From Neobacillus sp. YX16 (GTDB lineage Bacteria; Bacillota; Bacilli; Bacillales; Cytobacillaceae), in the NCBI RefSeq assembly GCF_030123505.1, contig NZ_CP126115.1, positions 337,501 through 401,500 on the forward strand: a stretch of DNA of 64,000 bases, given 5' to 3'. The notes below the pieces were generated by a model. The model saw only the letters and a list, made by a program, of their open reading frames with translations, was not told where the DNA came from and ran no database searches. Positions within the stretch are counted from its first letter, which is position 1; each line of letters starts with the position of its first letter. Shown piece after piece: positions 1 to 8,365 of this stretch. Position numbers and translations under genes: made by a program.

Positions 1-239
1 AGGACCGGGATGGACGCACCGCTGGTGTACCAGTTGTCTTGCCAAAGGCATCGCTGGGTAGCTATGTGCGGACGGGATAAGTGCTGAAAGCATCTAAGCA
101 TGAAGCCCCCCTCAAGATGAGATTTCCCATAGCGTCAAGCTAGTAAGAACCCTGAAAGATGATCAGGTTGATAGGTCAGAGGTGGAAGCGTGGTAACATG
201 TGGAGCTGACTGATACTAATCGTTCGAGGACTTAACCAA
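1..239 (+). rRNA. 23S ribosomal RNA, 3' end (partial)
   Basis: The window opens inside 23S rRNA. The domain VI/3' sequence is recognisable, including GGACCGGGATGGACGCACC and the final GAGGACTTAACCA segment. The 5' part lies outside the window. The exact 3' end is approximate. No tRNA gene lies between this gene and the 5S gene. Confidence 0.95.
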
Positions 240-314
240 TTTTTAAAGGCGAACTCGTTTTACAACTTCTTCTGAAATTATCTAGTTTTGAGGGAATGAT
301 ACCTCAACAAAATA

Positions 315-431
<117 letters not shown>

Positions 432-440
432 AAAACAAAG

Positions 441-468
441 CACAACCTGATAAAGGTTGTGTTTTTTT
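441..468 (+). terminator. rRNA operon intrinsic terminator
   Basis: CACAACCT pairs with AGGTTGTG around a short loop, followed by a run of seven T. It sits 10 bp after 5S rRNA. Confidence 0.9.
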
Positions 469-514
469 GTGTTGTTCGAATGGACAACAGGTTGATAATA
501 AAAAAATGGATTGA

Positions 515-666
515 GAATCGTGCCCGTGCTGTGATGATTTTAGAGAAAAAGGTAATGAATAGGAGTTAATCGAGACCGTGAGCCGGTATTTTTAAAGAAA
601 ACTGTAACGAATAGCATTCATTCGTGCCCATTCAATGCCGTTATCAGTGATAACGGTAACGAATAG
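515..666 (-). repeat. 52-bp tandem array, locus 1 (three degenerate units)
   Basis: Three units with an exact 52-bp period. CGTGCCC-like boxes begin at 519, 571 (degenerate) and 623, and TAAYGAATAG boxes end at 562, 614 and 666. Each unit has a 44-nt core with conserved ends and variable middle. It is the reverse complement of the family at 21182-21334. The whole 432-814 stretch otherwise holds only the rRNA terminator and the ribosome site of the next gene. Confidence 0.8.
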
Positions 667-814
667 AACTTAAACGCTATCAAACCCCATTAGTTGATTT
701 AGGAGCTGCTAATTCAAATAAACACTTTATTTAATTAAAGGAAAAGAAGGATAAATAGGTTGGAATAGAGAAATCAGATGTTAAACAAGCTAAATCAAGG
801 AGGATAAATATTCA

Positions 815-1708
815 ATGAAACTAGTAACCATAAAAAAAGAAGGCAAGCATGTGTTAGGTGTTAAAATGGAGAATGGCCTAATTGACCTTGAAGAGGCATT
901 AAGAGAAAATCCTAATAATCAAGTACATACAAATATTATGGAGGTAATCGCGGGCGGAAATGATGCTCTTTCTGTAATCAAGGACTATATTGCGAATTTA
1001 CCGACCAATAATAAACCAAATTATATAAGAGATGAAGAAGAAGTTGAGTGGGGACCGTGTGTTACACAACCGAACAAAATTATTTGTGTAGGATTAAATT
1101 ATCGGAAACATGCCGATGAAACAAAGTCTCCCTATCCGGAAGTACCTATATTATTTAGCAAATTTAATAATACATTAACAGGACATAAATGTGAGATAGC
1201 TGTGCCAAAAGTGACCCAAAGGCTGGATTACGAAGTTGAATTAGGGATAGTAATTGGCAGGGAAGCGAAGTATGTAGGTAAGGAAAAGGCATTAGATCAC
1301 GTATTTGGCTATTGTACCGCTAATGACTTATCAGCACGTGACCTCCAGAAAAAGACACATCAATGGTTACTTGGAAAAACATGTGATGATTTCAGTCCTA
1401 TAGGTCCTTATCTTGTTACAGCAGATGAAGTGTCTAATCCTAACAATTTACAATTAAAAACATATGTGAATGGAGAAAAACGACAGGATTCCAACACCTC
1501 AGATATGATTTTTTATGTAGATGAAATTGTCAGCTATATTTCGCAGCACATGACGCTTACACCTGGTGATGTCATTCTTACTGGAACTCCTGAGGGTGTA
1601 ATCATTGGCTACCCACTGGAAAAACGAGTTTACTTGAAGCCCGGTGATGTAGTAACCGTTGAAGTTGAAAAATTAGGTACCCTAACCAATAAGTTAATTG
1701 AAGAATAA
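815..1708 (+). CDS. Fumarylacetoacetate hydrolase family protein
   Basis: 297 aa. Residues about 80-295 form a FAH fold. The ICVGLNYRKHADE segment, metal-ligand pair E140/E142 in DYEVELG, D171 in NDLSARD, and the C-terminal LTGTPEGV loop are typical of the divalent-metal FAH superfamily. Relatives cleave or decarboxylate acylpyruvates or other beta-keto acids in the cytoplasm. The substrate here cannot be told from sequence. The start is set by AAGGAGG at 797-803, 11 nt upstream. The gene stands alone between the rRNA operon and a divergent pair, so it is probably monocistronic. Family call is firm; exact reaction is open. Confidence 0.88.
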   Translation: MKLVTIKKEGKHVLGVKMENGLIDLEEALRENPNNQVHTNIMEVIAGGNDALSVIKDYIANLPTNNKPNYIRDEEEVEWGPCVTQPNKIICVGLNYRKHADETKSPYPEVPILFSKFNNTLTGHKCEIAVPKVTQRLDYEVELGIVIGREAKYVGKEKALDHVFGYCTANDLSARDLQKKTHQWLLGKTCDDFSPIGPYLVTADEVSNPNNLQLKTYVNGEKRQDSNTSDMIFYVDEIVSYISQHMTLTPGDVILTGTPEGVIIGYPLEKRVYLKPGDVVTVEVEKLGTLTNKLIEE

Positions 1709-1721
1709 CTTTGTGGAAAGA

Positions 1722-1744
1722 GCCAGGCACTTAACCTGCCTGGC
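1722..1744. terminator. Hairpin after the FAH gene
   Basis: GCCAGGCA and TGCCTGGC form an 8-bp perfect stem 14 bp after the stop codon. There is no T-run, so it may be a weak terminator or an mRNA-stabilising hairpin. Confidence 0.5.
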
Positions 1745-1850
1745 CATCCCATAAATTAGTGCCCCATATATAAACTAAATACCTCATCCTAGCTCCATTT
1801 TTCATAATAGGAGCTCTCCAAACTAAGATCATTAATCCAAAGTGTTTCTT

Positions 1851-2111
1851 TCATATGATAGGCTGAAGAAAACATTTCTTAGACGACCATTTAAATTCAC
1901 TTGTAGAGGCAAAGATTTCATTTCCATCAATCTTAATGGTATAAAAGTGGTTAATAACAGCCTTTTCTTTTTTCCCCAAGATAACTTTTGATAAAATAAT
2001 AGCTGAATCAGGTCTTACAAAAGCTGCTTTCGGATTCTCCTTAAGTTCTGCTGATGCGGTAACTGGAAGGTAGATAAATATTATATATATCAAGAAGAGT
2101 ATCTTTTTCAT
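1851..2111 (-). CDS. Small secreted protein of unknown function
   Basis: 86 aa when started at the ATG at 2111, preceded by a weak AGGTGA ribosome site. A longer frame upstream runs into the divergent response regulator and is not preferred. Residues 1-21 (MKKILFLIYIIFIYLPVTASA) look like a Sec signal peptide with an A-x-A cleavage site. The mature part is basic and has one Cys. I recognise no family. It is read away from the two-component/ABC module, 60 bp from its first gene, so the two may share a regulatory region. Coding status is likely but not certain. Confidence 0.6.
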   Translation of the reverse strand: MKKILFLIYIIFIYLPVTASAELKENPKAAFVRPDSAIILSKVILGKKEKAVINHFYTIKIDGNEIFASTSEFKWSSKKCFLQPII

Positions 2112-2171
2112 TAGGTAAGTCACCTGCCTATTATCTTTAAATCTAAAATTTCCCATTAAAAGGAGTAAAAT

Positions 2172-2873
2172 ATGTTCAAAATTTTTATTGTTGAAGATGA
2201 TAAACAACTTGTAACGCTGCTTGATGAACATTTACATAAGTTTGGCTTTGATAGACAGACAGTTAATCAGTTTGATTCGGTTTTGGAACAATTTGAAAGG
2301 TATTCCCCGCACCTTGTTCTACTTGATGTTAATTTACCTAAATTTGATGGCTATTATTGGTGCCGTCAAATTCGCAAGGTTTCCACCTGTCCGATTATTT
2401 TTATTTCTGCGCGAGAAGGAAAGATGGACCAGGTGATGGCTCTTGAAAATGGTGCCGATGATTATATTACAAAGCCATTTGATTACGATATAGCGGTTGC
2501 CAAAATCAATAGCCAGCTTCGTCGTGCATACGGAGAGTTTGCTAATTCTCAAGGTGATCGGTTAATCGATGTAGAGGGACTAAGACTAGATATAGAAAGA
2601 TTAACTTTGAGCTATCAAAATCAAAAGATAGAAATCAGCCATACAGAGGGCAAGATACTAGAAGAATTAATGAGGAGGTCCGAAAGAGTCGTAAGTCGTG
2701 ACCGTTTGCTTGAAAAAATATGGGATGACCAAGTTTTTGTTGATGACAATACGTTAAATGTATACATTACACGCGTACGAAAAAAGTTAATAGAATTGAA
2801 TATTGAGGACGCTTTGCAAACGATTCGTGGACAAGGATATCGTCTTTTACCTAATTGGGGGACACACTCTTGA
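2172..2873 (+). CDS. OmpR-type response regulator, BceR-like
   Basis: 233 aa. The receiver domain (about 1-115) has the acidic pair D9/D10, phospho-acceptor D52 in LLDVNLP, S79 and K101 in YITKPF. The C-terminal winged helix (about 135-230) ends with TIRGQGYRL, typical of the OmpR/PhoB class. AAAAGGAG lies just upstream of the ATG. Its stop overlaps the likely start of the histidine kinase, which is followed by a BceAB-like ABC transporter. This gene order is diagnostic of bacitracin/lantibiotic-responsive modules. A matching operator lies in front of the ABC genes at 3851-3876. Confidence 0.92.
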   Translation: MFKIFIVEDDKQLVTLLDEHLHKFGFDRQTVNQFDSVLEQFERYSPHLVLLDVNLPKFDGYYWCRQIRKVSTCPIIFISAREGKMDQVMALENGADDYITKPFDYDIAVAKINSQLRRAYGEFANSQGDRLIDVEGLRLDIERLTLSYQNQKIEISHTEGKILEELMRRSERVVSRDRLLEKIWDDQVFVDDNTLNVYITRVRKKLIELNIEDALQTIRGQGYRLLPNWGTHS

Positions 2874-3841
2874 AGCTTTTCTTAAAGGAACAAATTCCGC
2901 TTATTATTATCTATATAACTCAATTAGTTCTTATCTTATTTGTATTTTGGCTGGATGGGTACCGGAATTTTTCCATTAGCTTGTATGCAGGAATCCTCAG
3001 CGGCTGTTTGTTTATCGGTTACCTGATCTATCGGTATCTAACCCATCGAAACTTTTACAAGCGTTTGGAAGAACCGCACACCTCTTTGGATGAAATTCTC
3101 GAGGCTGGTTCTAGGGCTCCATTACCGGCAAGTCTACATCTGTTATTAAAAAGCCAATATCGTCAGTACCAAAATGGTTTACATCATTATCAGCATAAAT
3201 TAAAGAATCATATTCAGTTTATAAACCAATGGGTGCATCAAATGAAAACTCCCTTATCTGTTATTCATTTGATGATTCAGGATGAAGATGAACCTCGTTT
3301 CACGGCAATAGGTGATGAACTTGACCGTCTGAAAAAAGGGCTGGATATGGTGTTATATACAGCCCGCCTAGATGAATTTGAACATGACTTCTATGTAGAA
3401 ATGCTTCCGTTAGAAAAGATCGTACGCTCGGTTACCTCCGATCAAAAACGATTATTTATTCGAAATCGTGTTTTCCCTTCCGTAGAGGTGGATAAAAGTT
3501 TGATGATTGCCTCCGATGAAAAGTGGCTGAGTTTTGCCATCACACAGATTTTGACGAATGGTGTTCGGTATACTACTGGAGACCATCGGAAAATTTTCCT
3601 TAAAGGCTTTAAACGGAGTCCGAACGTGGTATTAGAAATAGAAGATGAAGGAGTCGGAATTCCTAAGAGTGACCTCCCAAGAGTCTTTGACCCTTATTTT
3701 ACAGGTGAAAATGGACGGAATTTTCAAGAGTCTACCGGAATGGGGCTCTTTTTAGTTAAGCAGATATGCGGTAACCTAGGACATCAAGTAGAGATAGAGT
3801 CCACAGTCAATAAAGGGACTACTATCCGAATTATTTTTTAA
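2870..3841 (+). CDS. Intramembrane-sensing histidine kinase, BceS-like
   Basis: 323 aa from TTG 2870, which overlaps the regulator's TGA and has GGGGGA 7 nt upstream. An in-frame TTG at 2855 would add five residues but lacks that spacing. Two membrane helices (about 9-27 and 36-56) are joined by a very short outer loop, as in kinases that sense through a partner transporter. The phospho-acceptor is H123 in WVHQMKTPLS. The N-box is TQILTNGVRYT, followed by DEGVGIP and GMGLFLVKQ ATP-lid motifs. With the neighbouring genes it should report transporter activity to the response regulator. Confidence 0.92.
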   Translation: MKLFLKEQIPLIIIYITQLVLILFVFWLDGYRNFSISLYAGILSGCLFIGYLIYRYLTHRNFYKRLEEPHTSLDEILEAGSRAPLPASLHLLLKSQYRQYQNGLHHYQHKLKNHIQFINQWVHQMKTPLSVIHLMIQDEDEPRFTAIGDELDRLKKGLDMVLYTARLDEFEHDFYVEMLPLEKIVRSVTSDQKRLFIRNRVFPSVEVDKSLMIASDEKWLSFAITQILTNGVRYTTGDHRKIFLKGFKRSPNVVLEIEDEGVGIPKSDLPRVFDPYFTGENGRNFQESTGMGLFLVKQICGNLGHQVEIESTVNKGTTIRIIF

Positions 3842-3850
3842 AAATCTACC

Positions 3851-3876
3851 TTACAATCTTGTAAGCTAAGTGTAAG
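3851..3876. promoter_or_regulatory. Predicted BceR-type operator for the ABC genes
   Basis: TTACA-ATCT-TGTAA at 3851-3864 is an exact TnACA-N4-TGTAA inverted repeat, the form reported for BceR-family regulators. A further TGTAAG half begins at 3871, 11 bp after the first TGTAA, like the secondary site in such promoters. A TAGAAT -10 candidate lies at 3909-3914 with no good -35, as expected for an activated promoter. Confidence 0.7.
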
Positions 3877-3948
3877 TTTATGAAATGGTTAGGGCGGCCT
3901 TTACAAGCTAGAATAAAGACATGAAATAAAGAGCAGGGAGTGAAGGTC

Positions 3949-4719
3949 TTGTCTATCTTAACTGTAAAAGAATTAGCAAAGATATATGAGGGAAAAGTGG
4001 CGCATAAAGCCTTAGATAATATAAATTTTTCAATCGAAAAAGGTGAATTTGTCGGGATTATGGGTCCGTCAGGGAGCGGAAAAACCACCCTGTTAAATTT
4101 AATCTCAACCATTGATCAGCCTAGTTCTGGTGAGGTATTAATCAATGGTAAAAATCCACATCAATTAAAAAGAAAGGAAACAGCTCTTTTCCGCAGACAT
4201 GAACTTGGGTTTGTCTTCCAACATTTTAATTTACTTGATACGTTAACTGTAGAGGAAAATATTGTCCTGCCACTAACGCTAGATGGAGTGAAGGTCAGTG
4301 AGATGGATAAAAAGCTTAATTATGTTGCACAAAAACTCGGAATTGATTCGATCTTAAAGAAACGCATATACGAAATTTCTGGAGGGCAAATGCAAAGAAC
4401 GGCAATCGCTCGGGCGATTATTCACCAGCCTTCGCTTATCTTAGCTGATGAACCAACTGGTAACTTAGATTCAAAATCTGCTAAGGATGTCATGGAAACC
4501 ATTTCGACGATAAATAAAGAGGATAAGGCAACTGCCTTAATGGTAACCCACGATGCCGTTGCGGCGAGCTATTGTCACCGTGTTATCTTCATAAAAGATG
4601 GACAACTATATAATGAGATTTACCGGGGAGACAATCGCCAGGCATTTTTTCAAAAAATCATCGATATGCTGGCGCTGTTAGGGGGTAATAGTCATGACCT
4701 TTCAACAGTTCGCCTTTAG
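3949..4719 (+). CDS. ABC transporter ATP-binding protein, BceA-like
   Basis: 256 aa from TTG 3949. GGGAG at 3936-3940 is 8 nt upstream, and family members begin with a similar short segment. GTG 3940 would add three residues. Walker A GPSGSGKTT (39-47), signature ISGGQMQR and Walker B LILADEPT (about 163-170) are intact. It belongs to the MacB/BceA group that powers FtsX-type permeases acting on peptide antibiotics. It overlaps the permease by 26 bp. It is probably induced by the upstream two-component system through the operator at 3851. Confidence 0.93.
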   Translation: MSILTVKELAKIYEGKVAHKALDNINFSIEKGEFVGIMGPSGSGKTTLLNLISTIDQPSSGEVLINGKNPHQLKRKETALFRRHELGFVFQHFNLLDTLTVEENIVLPLTLDGVKVSEMDKKLNYVAQKLGIDSILKKRIYEISGGQMQRTAIARAIIHQPSLILADEPTGNLDSKSAKDVMETISTINKEDKATALMVTHDAVAASYCHRVIFIKDGQLYNEIYRGDNRQAFFQKIIDMLALLGGNSHDLSTVRL

Positions 4720-6622
4720 AAATGTGATTCGCAATAAACGGACCTATGCCGCCTATTTTTTAAGCAGCGCATTTTCTGTGATGATTTTCTTTGTTTATGC
4801 TCTATTTATCTTTAATCCTGATATTAATAACGGTGTAACAGCTAGTGCAGCGATTGAATTAATGACAGCAGCTGAAGTGATTATGTATGTTTTCTCATTC
4901 TTGTTTGTCCTGTATTCTGTCAGCACCTTTTTGAAATCAAGAAAGCGTGAATTTGGGATATTAATGATGCATGGGATGACGAGAAGCCAGTTAAACCTTA
5001 TGGTTTTTTTAGAAAATATGCTGATTGGCGTTGCTGCCATTTTTACAGGGATTGGCGCCGGTATCATCACAGGTAAATTGTTTTTGATGATTGGCTCGAG
5101 AATGATTGGGATTGAGTCACTGCCATTCTATTTATCTGGGAAAGCACTAGGGTGGACGATCGGGGCCTTTTTGGTATTATTCCTATGTATTTCTATTTTT
5201 ACTACGATCTTGGTAAGGGTTAATAAGTTAATTGATTTATTTCAGGCAGGAGAAAAGCCGAAAAAAGAGCCAAAGGTTTCCAAGGTTCTTTCTATATTAT
5301 CCGCCATTCTATTAATCACTGGTTATTATTTAGCAGCAACAACCACAATGGAAACGATATTGTTTCGAATTCTACCTGTTATTGGGATGACCATTATCGG
5401 AACCTACTTCTTTTATACCCAGCTATCGGTTTTTATAACAAAATTACTTCAGAAAAACCGGGCCCTGTTTTGGAAAAAAACAAATATTATTACCTTCTCA
5501 AGTTTGGCATACCGCTTAAAAGATAATGCCAGGATGTTTTTCATGGTTACCATTGTCTCTACAGTCGCTTTTTGTGCGGTAGGAACACTTGCATCCATGA
5601 ATGTGATGAATAAGGAATTTCGAGAGAATTATCCCGCGGCAATCAGTTATATTGCGAAGGGTGAACACCCCATCCACGAGCAAAACATGCAGCAAATCAA
5701 ACAGGAGTTAAAAGAGAATAATGTAGACTATTCTACACTGAAAATTCCTATTAAATTTGTTGAAATAGCGGATTCCTCAGACGAATATGCATATGAAAAG
5801 ATGCCTGTTATCGCTTTTTCTGACTATAAGAGGTCTTCAGAAATGGCCGGTTATTCATTTACTGAAGAGAAGCTGACAGGGACTGAAAGCTTAGCCTTGC
5901 TAACATCTTCACTTGAGACCTTTGATTCACAGACCTATACGTTAAAACAAGAAAACATTAAGCTTCTACAAAATAAAGCAACCGAGCATGTTGTTTTTCC
6001 TTATCAAATTTTATTTAGTGAAGGTCTTGTCATTAGTGATGAATTGTATCAAAAACTTTCAGCGGTAAGTATGGATACATTTACAGGATTTTATACAGAT
6101 GAGTTTGAAAAAACGGCTGGGATCACTGATCATTTAGTGGAAAATGGGGCTGCATATGCTCCAAGAGATGATGGGGCTGCTATTATTGATTCAAAAGAAT
6201 TTGCAATGAGTGTTAGTGGAACTTTGTATCATATTAAAATGAGCATGTATCGAATGATGTTATTCGTGGCCTTCCTTATCGGTGCTGTCTTTTTTATTGC
6301 TGCCGGAAGCTTCTTGTATTTCCGTCTATATGCAGACCTAGAATATGATCGCCGCTTATATTTAACGATTAAGAAGGTAGGATTGACAGACGGGGAGCTG
6401 AACAAGATTGTGACGCAGCAGCTTGTATTGCTTTTCTTTGTTCCCATTATCGTAGCCATTATTCATAGTGTATTCGCCTTTATGGCTTTGCAAAGCTTTT
6501 TCACGATGTCGATTGCAACTGAGATGATCATCGTCCTTGCCTGCTTTTTTATTGCGCAAGTCATTTATTTCTTCTTTATCCGTCATAATTATTTAAGAAA
6601 CTTGAAAAAAACGTTAATTTAG
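4694..6622 (+). CDS. FtsX-family ABC permease, BceB-like
   Basis: 642 aa integral membrane protein. About ten helices are expected for the family: a cluster in the first 300 residues, a large polar segment (about 305-515) lying outside the membrane, then three C-terminal helices. This is the BceB architecture, where the large domain contacts the antibiotic-lipid target and the kinase. It is the last gene of the module and is closed by a strong terminator. The antibiotic recognised (bacitracin, lantibiotic or other) cannot be read from sequence. Confidence 0.92.
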   Translation: MTFQQFAFRNVIRNKRTYAAYFLSSAFSVMIFFVYALFIFNPDINNGVTASAAIELMTAAEVIMYVFSFLFVLYSVSTFLKSRKREFGILMMHGMTRSQLNLMVFLENMLIGVAAIFTGIGAGIITGKLFLMIGSRMIGIESLPFYLSGKALGWTIGAFLVLFLCISIFTTILVRVNKLIDLFQAGEKPKKEPKVSKVLSILSAILLITGYYLAATTTMETILFRILPVIGMTIIGTYFFYTQLSVFITKLLQKNRALFWKKTNIITFSSLAYRLKDNARMFFMVTIVSTVAFCAVGTLASMNVMNKEFRENYPAAISYIAKGEHPIHEQNMQQIKQELKENNVDYSTLKIPIKFVEIADSSDEYAYEKMPVIAFSDYKRSSEMAGYSFTEEKLTGTESLALLTSSLETFDSQTYTLKQENIKLLQNKATEHVVFPYQILFSEGLVISDELYQKLSAVSMDTFTGFYTDEFEKTAGITDHLVENGAAYAPRDDGAAIIDSKEFAMSVSGTLYHIKMSMYRMMLFVAFLIGAVFFIAAGSFLYFRLYADLEYDRRLYLTIKKVGLTDGELNKIVTQQLVLLFFVPIIVAIIHSVFAFMALQSFFTMSIATEMIIVLACFFIAQVIYFFFIRHNYLRNLKKTLI

Positions 6623-6624
6623 AG

Positions 6625-6654
6625 ACTAGGCTGGTCCTCCAGCCTAGTTTTTTT
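6625..6654 (+). terminator. Terminator of the Bce-like module
   Basis: ACTAGGCTGG and CCAGCCTAGT form a perfect 10-bp stem with a four-base loop, followed by seven T. Confidence 0.93.
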
Positions 6655-6671
6655 AAAACCTATACTTAAGG

Positions 6672-6700
6672 TTGCTTAAATATTTAGGGATATTTATAAT
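6672..6700 (+). promoter_or_regulatory. Sigma-A-like promoter of the MarR gene
   Basis: TTGCTT and TATAAT are separated by 17 bp. The ATG follows 24 bp after the -10. Confidence 0.65.
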
Positions 6701-6724
6701 GAGAATATAAAGAGGTGGAAGTGA

Positions 6725-7177
6725 ATGGAAAAGGATTTAGCTATCCTATGCAGTAAAATTGTAGATTATTCAAATGCTTTAAGTTCTCTATTTTTAGAGG
6801 ATTATAAGAAGTTAGTAACAGATGAATTTGCAGATCTTTCAACGAAACAACAAGTGATTCTGGAGCTTTTAAGAGTAAACAATCGGACCGTTAATGAAAT
6901 TGCTCACTTTTTATCGATTACGGCTAGTGCTGCAAGCCAGCTCATCTCAAAGCTTGAAAAGCAAGAGTATGTAAAAAGAGAGATTAATCCTGATAATCGC
7001 CGCGAAATTATTGTACAACTTGGTGAAAAAGGTCATTACTATAATCAAATGGTAGATAAGAATCAGCAGTATATCATTGAAAAATATTATGCGAAATTGC
7101 CAAAGGAAGATTTGGAAAAGCTATTGGACATCCATGAAAAACTCTACCATATCGCAGTCGAAGCTCATAAAGAGTAA
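6725..7177 (+). CDS. MarR family transcriptional regulator
   Basis: 150 aa. The winged helix-turn-helix spans about 30-115. VNEIAHFLSITASAASQLISKLEKQEYVKREINPDNRREIIVQL-type architecture is visible, with the recognition helix followed by the D-x-R-R-x wing typical of MarR. The flanking helices would form the dimer domain. GAGGTGG precedes the ATG. It has its own promoter and terminator, so it is a single-gene unit. Its target is unknown; the adjacent transport module is one possibility, but it already has a dedicated regulator. Confidence 0.88.
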   Translation: MEKDLAILCSKIVDYSNALSSLFLEDYKKLVTDEFADLSTKQQVILELLRVNNRTVNEIAHFLSITASAASQLISKLEKQEYVKREINPDNRREIIVQLGEKGHYYNQMVDKNQQYIIEKYYAKLPKEDLEKLLDIHEKLYHIAVEAHKE

Positions 7178-7198
7178 TAGTAAAATAATCCTAGCGTA

Positions 7199-7225
7199 AG
7201 ACCTGTCAAATGGCAGGTCTTTTTT
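7199..7225 (+). terminator. Terminator after the MarR gene
   Basis: AGACCTG and CAGGTCT pair, followed by six T. Confidence 0.9.
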
Positions 7226-7309
7226 AAATGAAATGAAAAGTTTCATAAAAAAGGTTAAACTAACAAATACAACTAATAAAATGGTCAAGTAGAGAACAGG
7301 AGGGAATAG

Positions 7310-7852
7310 ATGTTAGAGAATAGTTTTATGATGGTTGCGATCATTCTAGTCATAAACATCGTTTATGTTTCATTTTTTACGATAAGAATGATTTTAACGT
7401 TAAAAGGTCAGCGGTACTTGGCGGCTTCTCTTAGTATGATTGAAGTCGTTATTTATGTGTTAGGTCTTGGTCTCGTTTTAAATAATCTGAATGAAATCCA
7501 AAATCTGATTGCGTATGCGGTTGGATATGGAATTGGGGTTATTGTCGGGATGAAAATAGAGGAAAAGCTGGCTTTAGGCTATATTACGGTAAATGTGATT
7601 ACCAATGCATATGATAAAGACATGCCTAAAACATTAAGGGAAAAAGGTTATGGTGTGACCAATTGGGAAGCAAACGGTCTAGAAGGTGACCGGATGGCCA
7701 TGCAAATCCTAACACCAAGAAAATTTGAACTTAAATTGTATGATACGATAAAAAGTTTGGATCCAAAGGCATTTATTATTTCTTATGAGCCCAAGTCAAT
7801 ACATGGCGGATTTTGGGTGAAATCTGTGAAAAGAGGGAAATTATTTTCATGA
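7310..7852 (+). CDS. yebE: UPF0316/DUF2179 membrane protein YebE
   Basis: 180 aa. Three hydrophobic segments fill the first 80 residues. They are followed by a soluble DUF2179 domain (about 90-175) with a [16 protein letters not shown] stretch. The function of the family is not known to me. CAGGAGGG lies 5 bp before the ATG. The stop overlaps the next gene by ATGA. The yebE-yebG-purE order matches B. subtilis, which supports the name. Confidence 0.9.
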   Translation: MLENSFMMVAIILVINIVYVSFFTIRMILTLKGQRYLAASLSMIEVVIYVLGLGLVLNNLNEIQNLIAYAVGYGIGVIVGMKIEEKLALGYITVNVITNAYDKDMPKTLREKGYGVTNWEANGLEGDRMAMQILTPRKFELKLYDTIKSLDPKAFIISYEPKSIHGGFWVKSVKRGKLFS

Positions 7853-8046
7853 GTAAAAAGAAAATGCAATTTGAAGTGCAAGATAATGAAAGTATTGATG
7901 ATTGTTTAAATCGGATGAAAAAACTGGGGTATGTACCTGTTAGCCGGACGGAAAAACCTATCTTTCAGGAGGTAGTTAATGGAAAAGAAATTTCCTATGA
8001 ACCGGTGGGAAGGCAGATTGTATTTGAGGCCGTACTGAATGAGTAA
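7849..8046 (+). CDS. yebG: NETI-motif protein YebG
   Basis: 65 aa from ATG 7849, which overlaps the yebE stop codon (ATGA). A longer upstream frame lacks a suitable start and is not used. The protein is small, soluble and charged. [17 protein letters not shown] matches the short NETI-type helix seen in Bacilli, with S in place of T. Its role is unknown. It is co-transcribed with yebE and sits directly upstream of the pur control region. Confidence 0.85.
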   Translation: MSKKKMQFEVQDNESIDDCLNRMKKLGYVPVSRTEKPIFQEVVNGKEISYEPVGRQIVFEAVLNE

Positions 8047-8049
8047 AAG

Positions 8050-8083
8050 CGAACGTTAGATTTTAAAAAAATAAAATCGTTCG
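8050..8083. promoter_or_regulatory. Predicted PurR box pair, also a possible yebG terminator
   Basis: CGAACG at 8050-8055 and CGTTCG at 8078-8083 are inverted and lie just before the purE promoter. Paired CGAA-containing boxes with such spacing are the PurR sites of B. subtilis pur genes. The same repeat plus the following TTTTTA could act as a weak terminator for yebG. Both readings are inference. Confidence 0.55.
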
Positions 8084-8089
8084 TTTTTA

Positions 8090-8118
8090 TTGACCATTTG
8101 CCCTGTAAATTGTAATAT
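8090..8118 (+). promoter_or_regulatory. purE operon promoter
   Basis: TTGACC and TAATAT with a 17-bp spacer lie directly after the PurR-like boxes and about 30 bp before the riboswitch. Confidence 0.75.
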
Positions 8119-8147
8119 AAAGGTGTCAAAAAAATATATAACGTAAC

Positions 8148-8220
8148 ACCCTCGTATAATAATGGGAATATGGCCCATAAGTATCTACCCAATTACCGTA
8201 AATGATTGGACTATGAGGGG
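8148..8220 (+). ncRNA. Purine riboswitch, guanine class
   Basis: The three-way junction aptamer is clear. P1 is CCCTC/GAGGG, P2 is ATGGG/CCCAT with loop AATATGG, and P3 is CCAAT/ATTGG with loop TACCGTAA. The conserved TATAAT, TATCTACC and GGACTATG junction strands are present. The specificity base in GACTAT is C, which pairs with guanine or hypoxanthine; adenine riboswitches have T. It should switch off the pur operon when guanine is plentiful. Confidence 0.95.
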
Positions 8221-8276
8221 AAGTGGAAATGCCGGAAACGTTAACTCGTTTCATGGTCATTTACTGTGCCGATATC

Positions 8277-8339
8277 AGCCCGGACAGACTGCTTTCTCTC
8301 ATTTCATGAAATTGGGGAAGTATCTGTTTAGGGCTTTTT
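8277..8339 (+). terminator. Riboswitch expression-platform terminator
   Basis: A long hairpin ends in TTTTTA. Outer arms AGCCC/GGGCT (8277-8281/8331-8335) and ACAGA/TCTGT (8284-8288/8323-8327) pair, and the apex holds the palindrome ATTTCATGAAAT. It lies 27 bp before purE and would form when guanine is bound. The competing antiterminator pairing was not worked out. Confidence 0.7.
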
Positions 8340-8365
8340 ATATTGGTAAAGTTAGGAGAGAGAGT

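Noticed and set aside
515..666. CRISPR array
   Set aside because: Constant ends with variable centres look similar, but the conserved boxes are short, the spacing is fixed at 52 bp, there are only three units and no cas genes lie nearby.
4795..5070. Minus-strand frame inside the BceB-like permease
   Set aside because: It is a shadow of a strongly supported gene on the other strand and lacks a ribosome site.
8162..8365. In-frame extension of purE upstream
   Set aside because: It reads through the guanine riboswitch and its terminator; the normal PurE length and ribosome site place the start at 8366.
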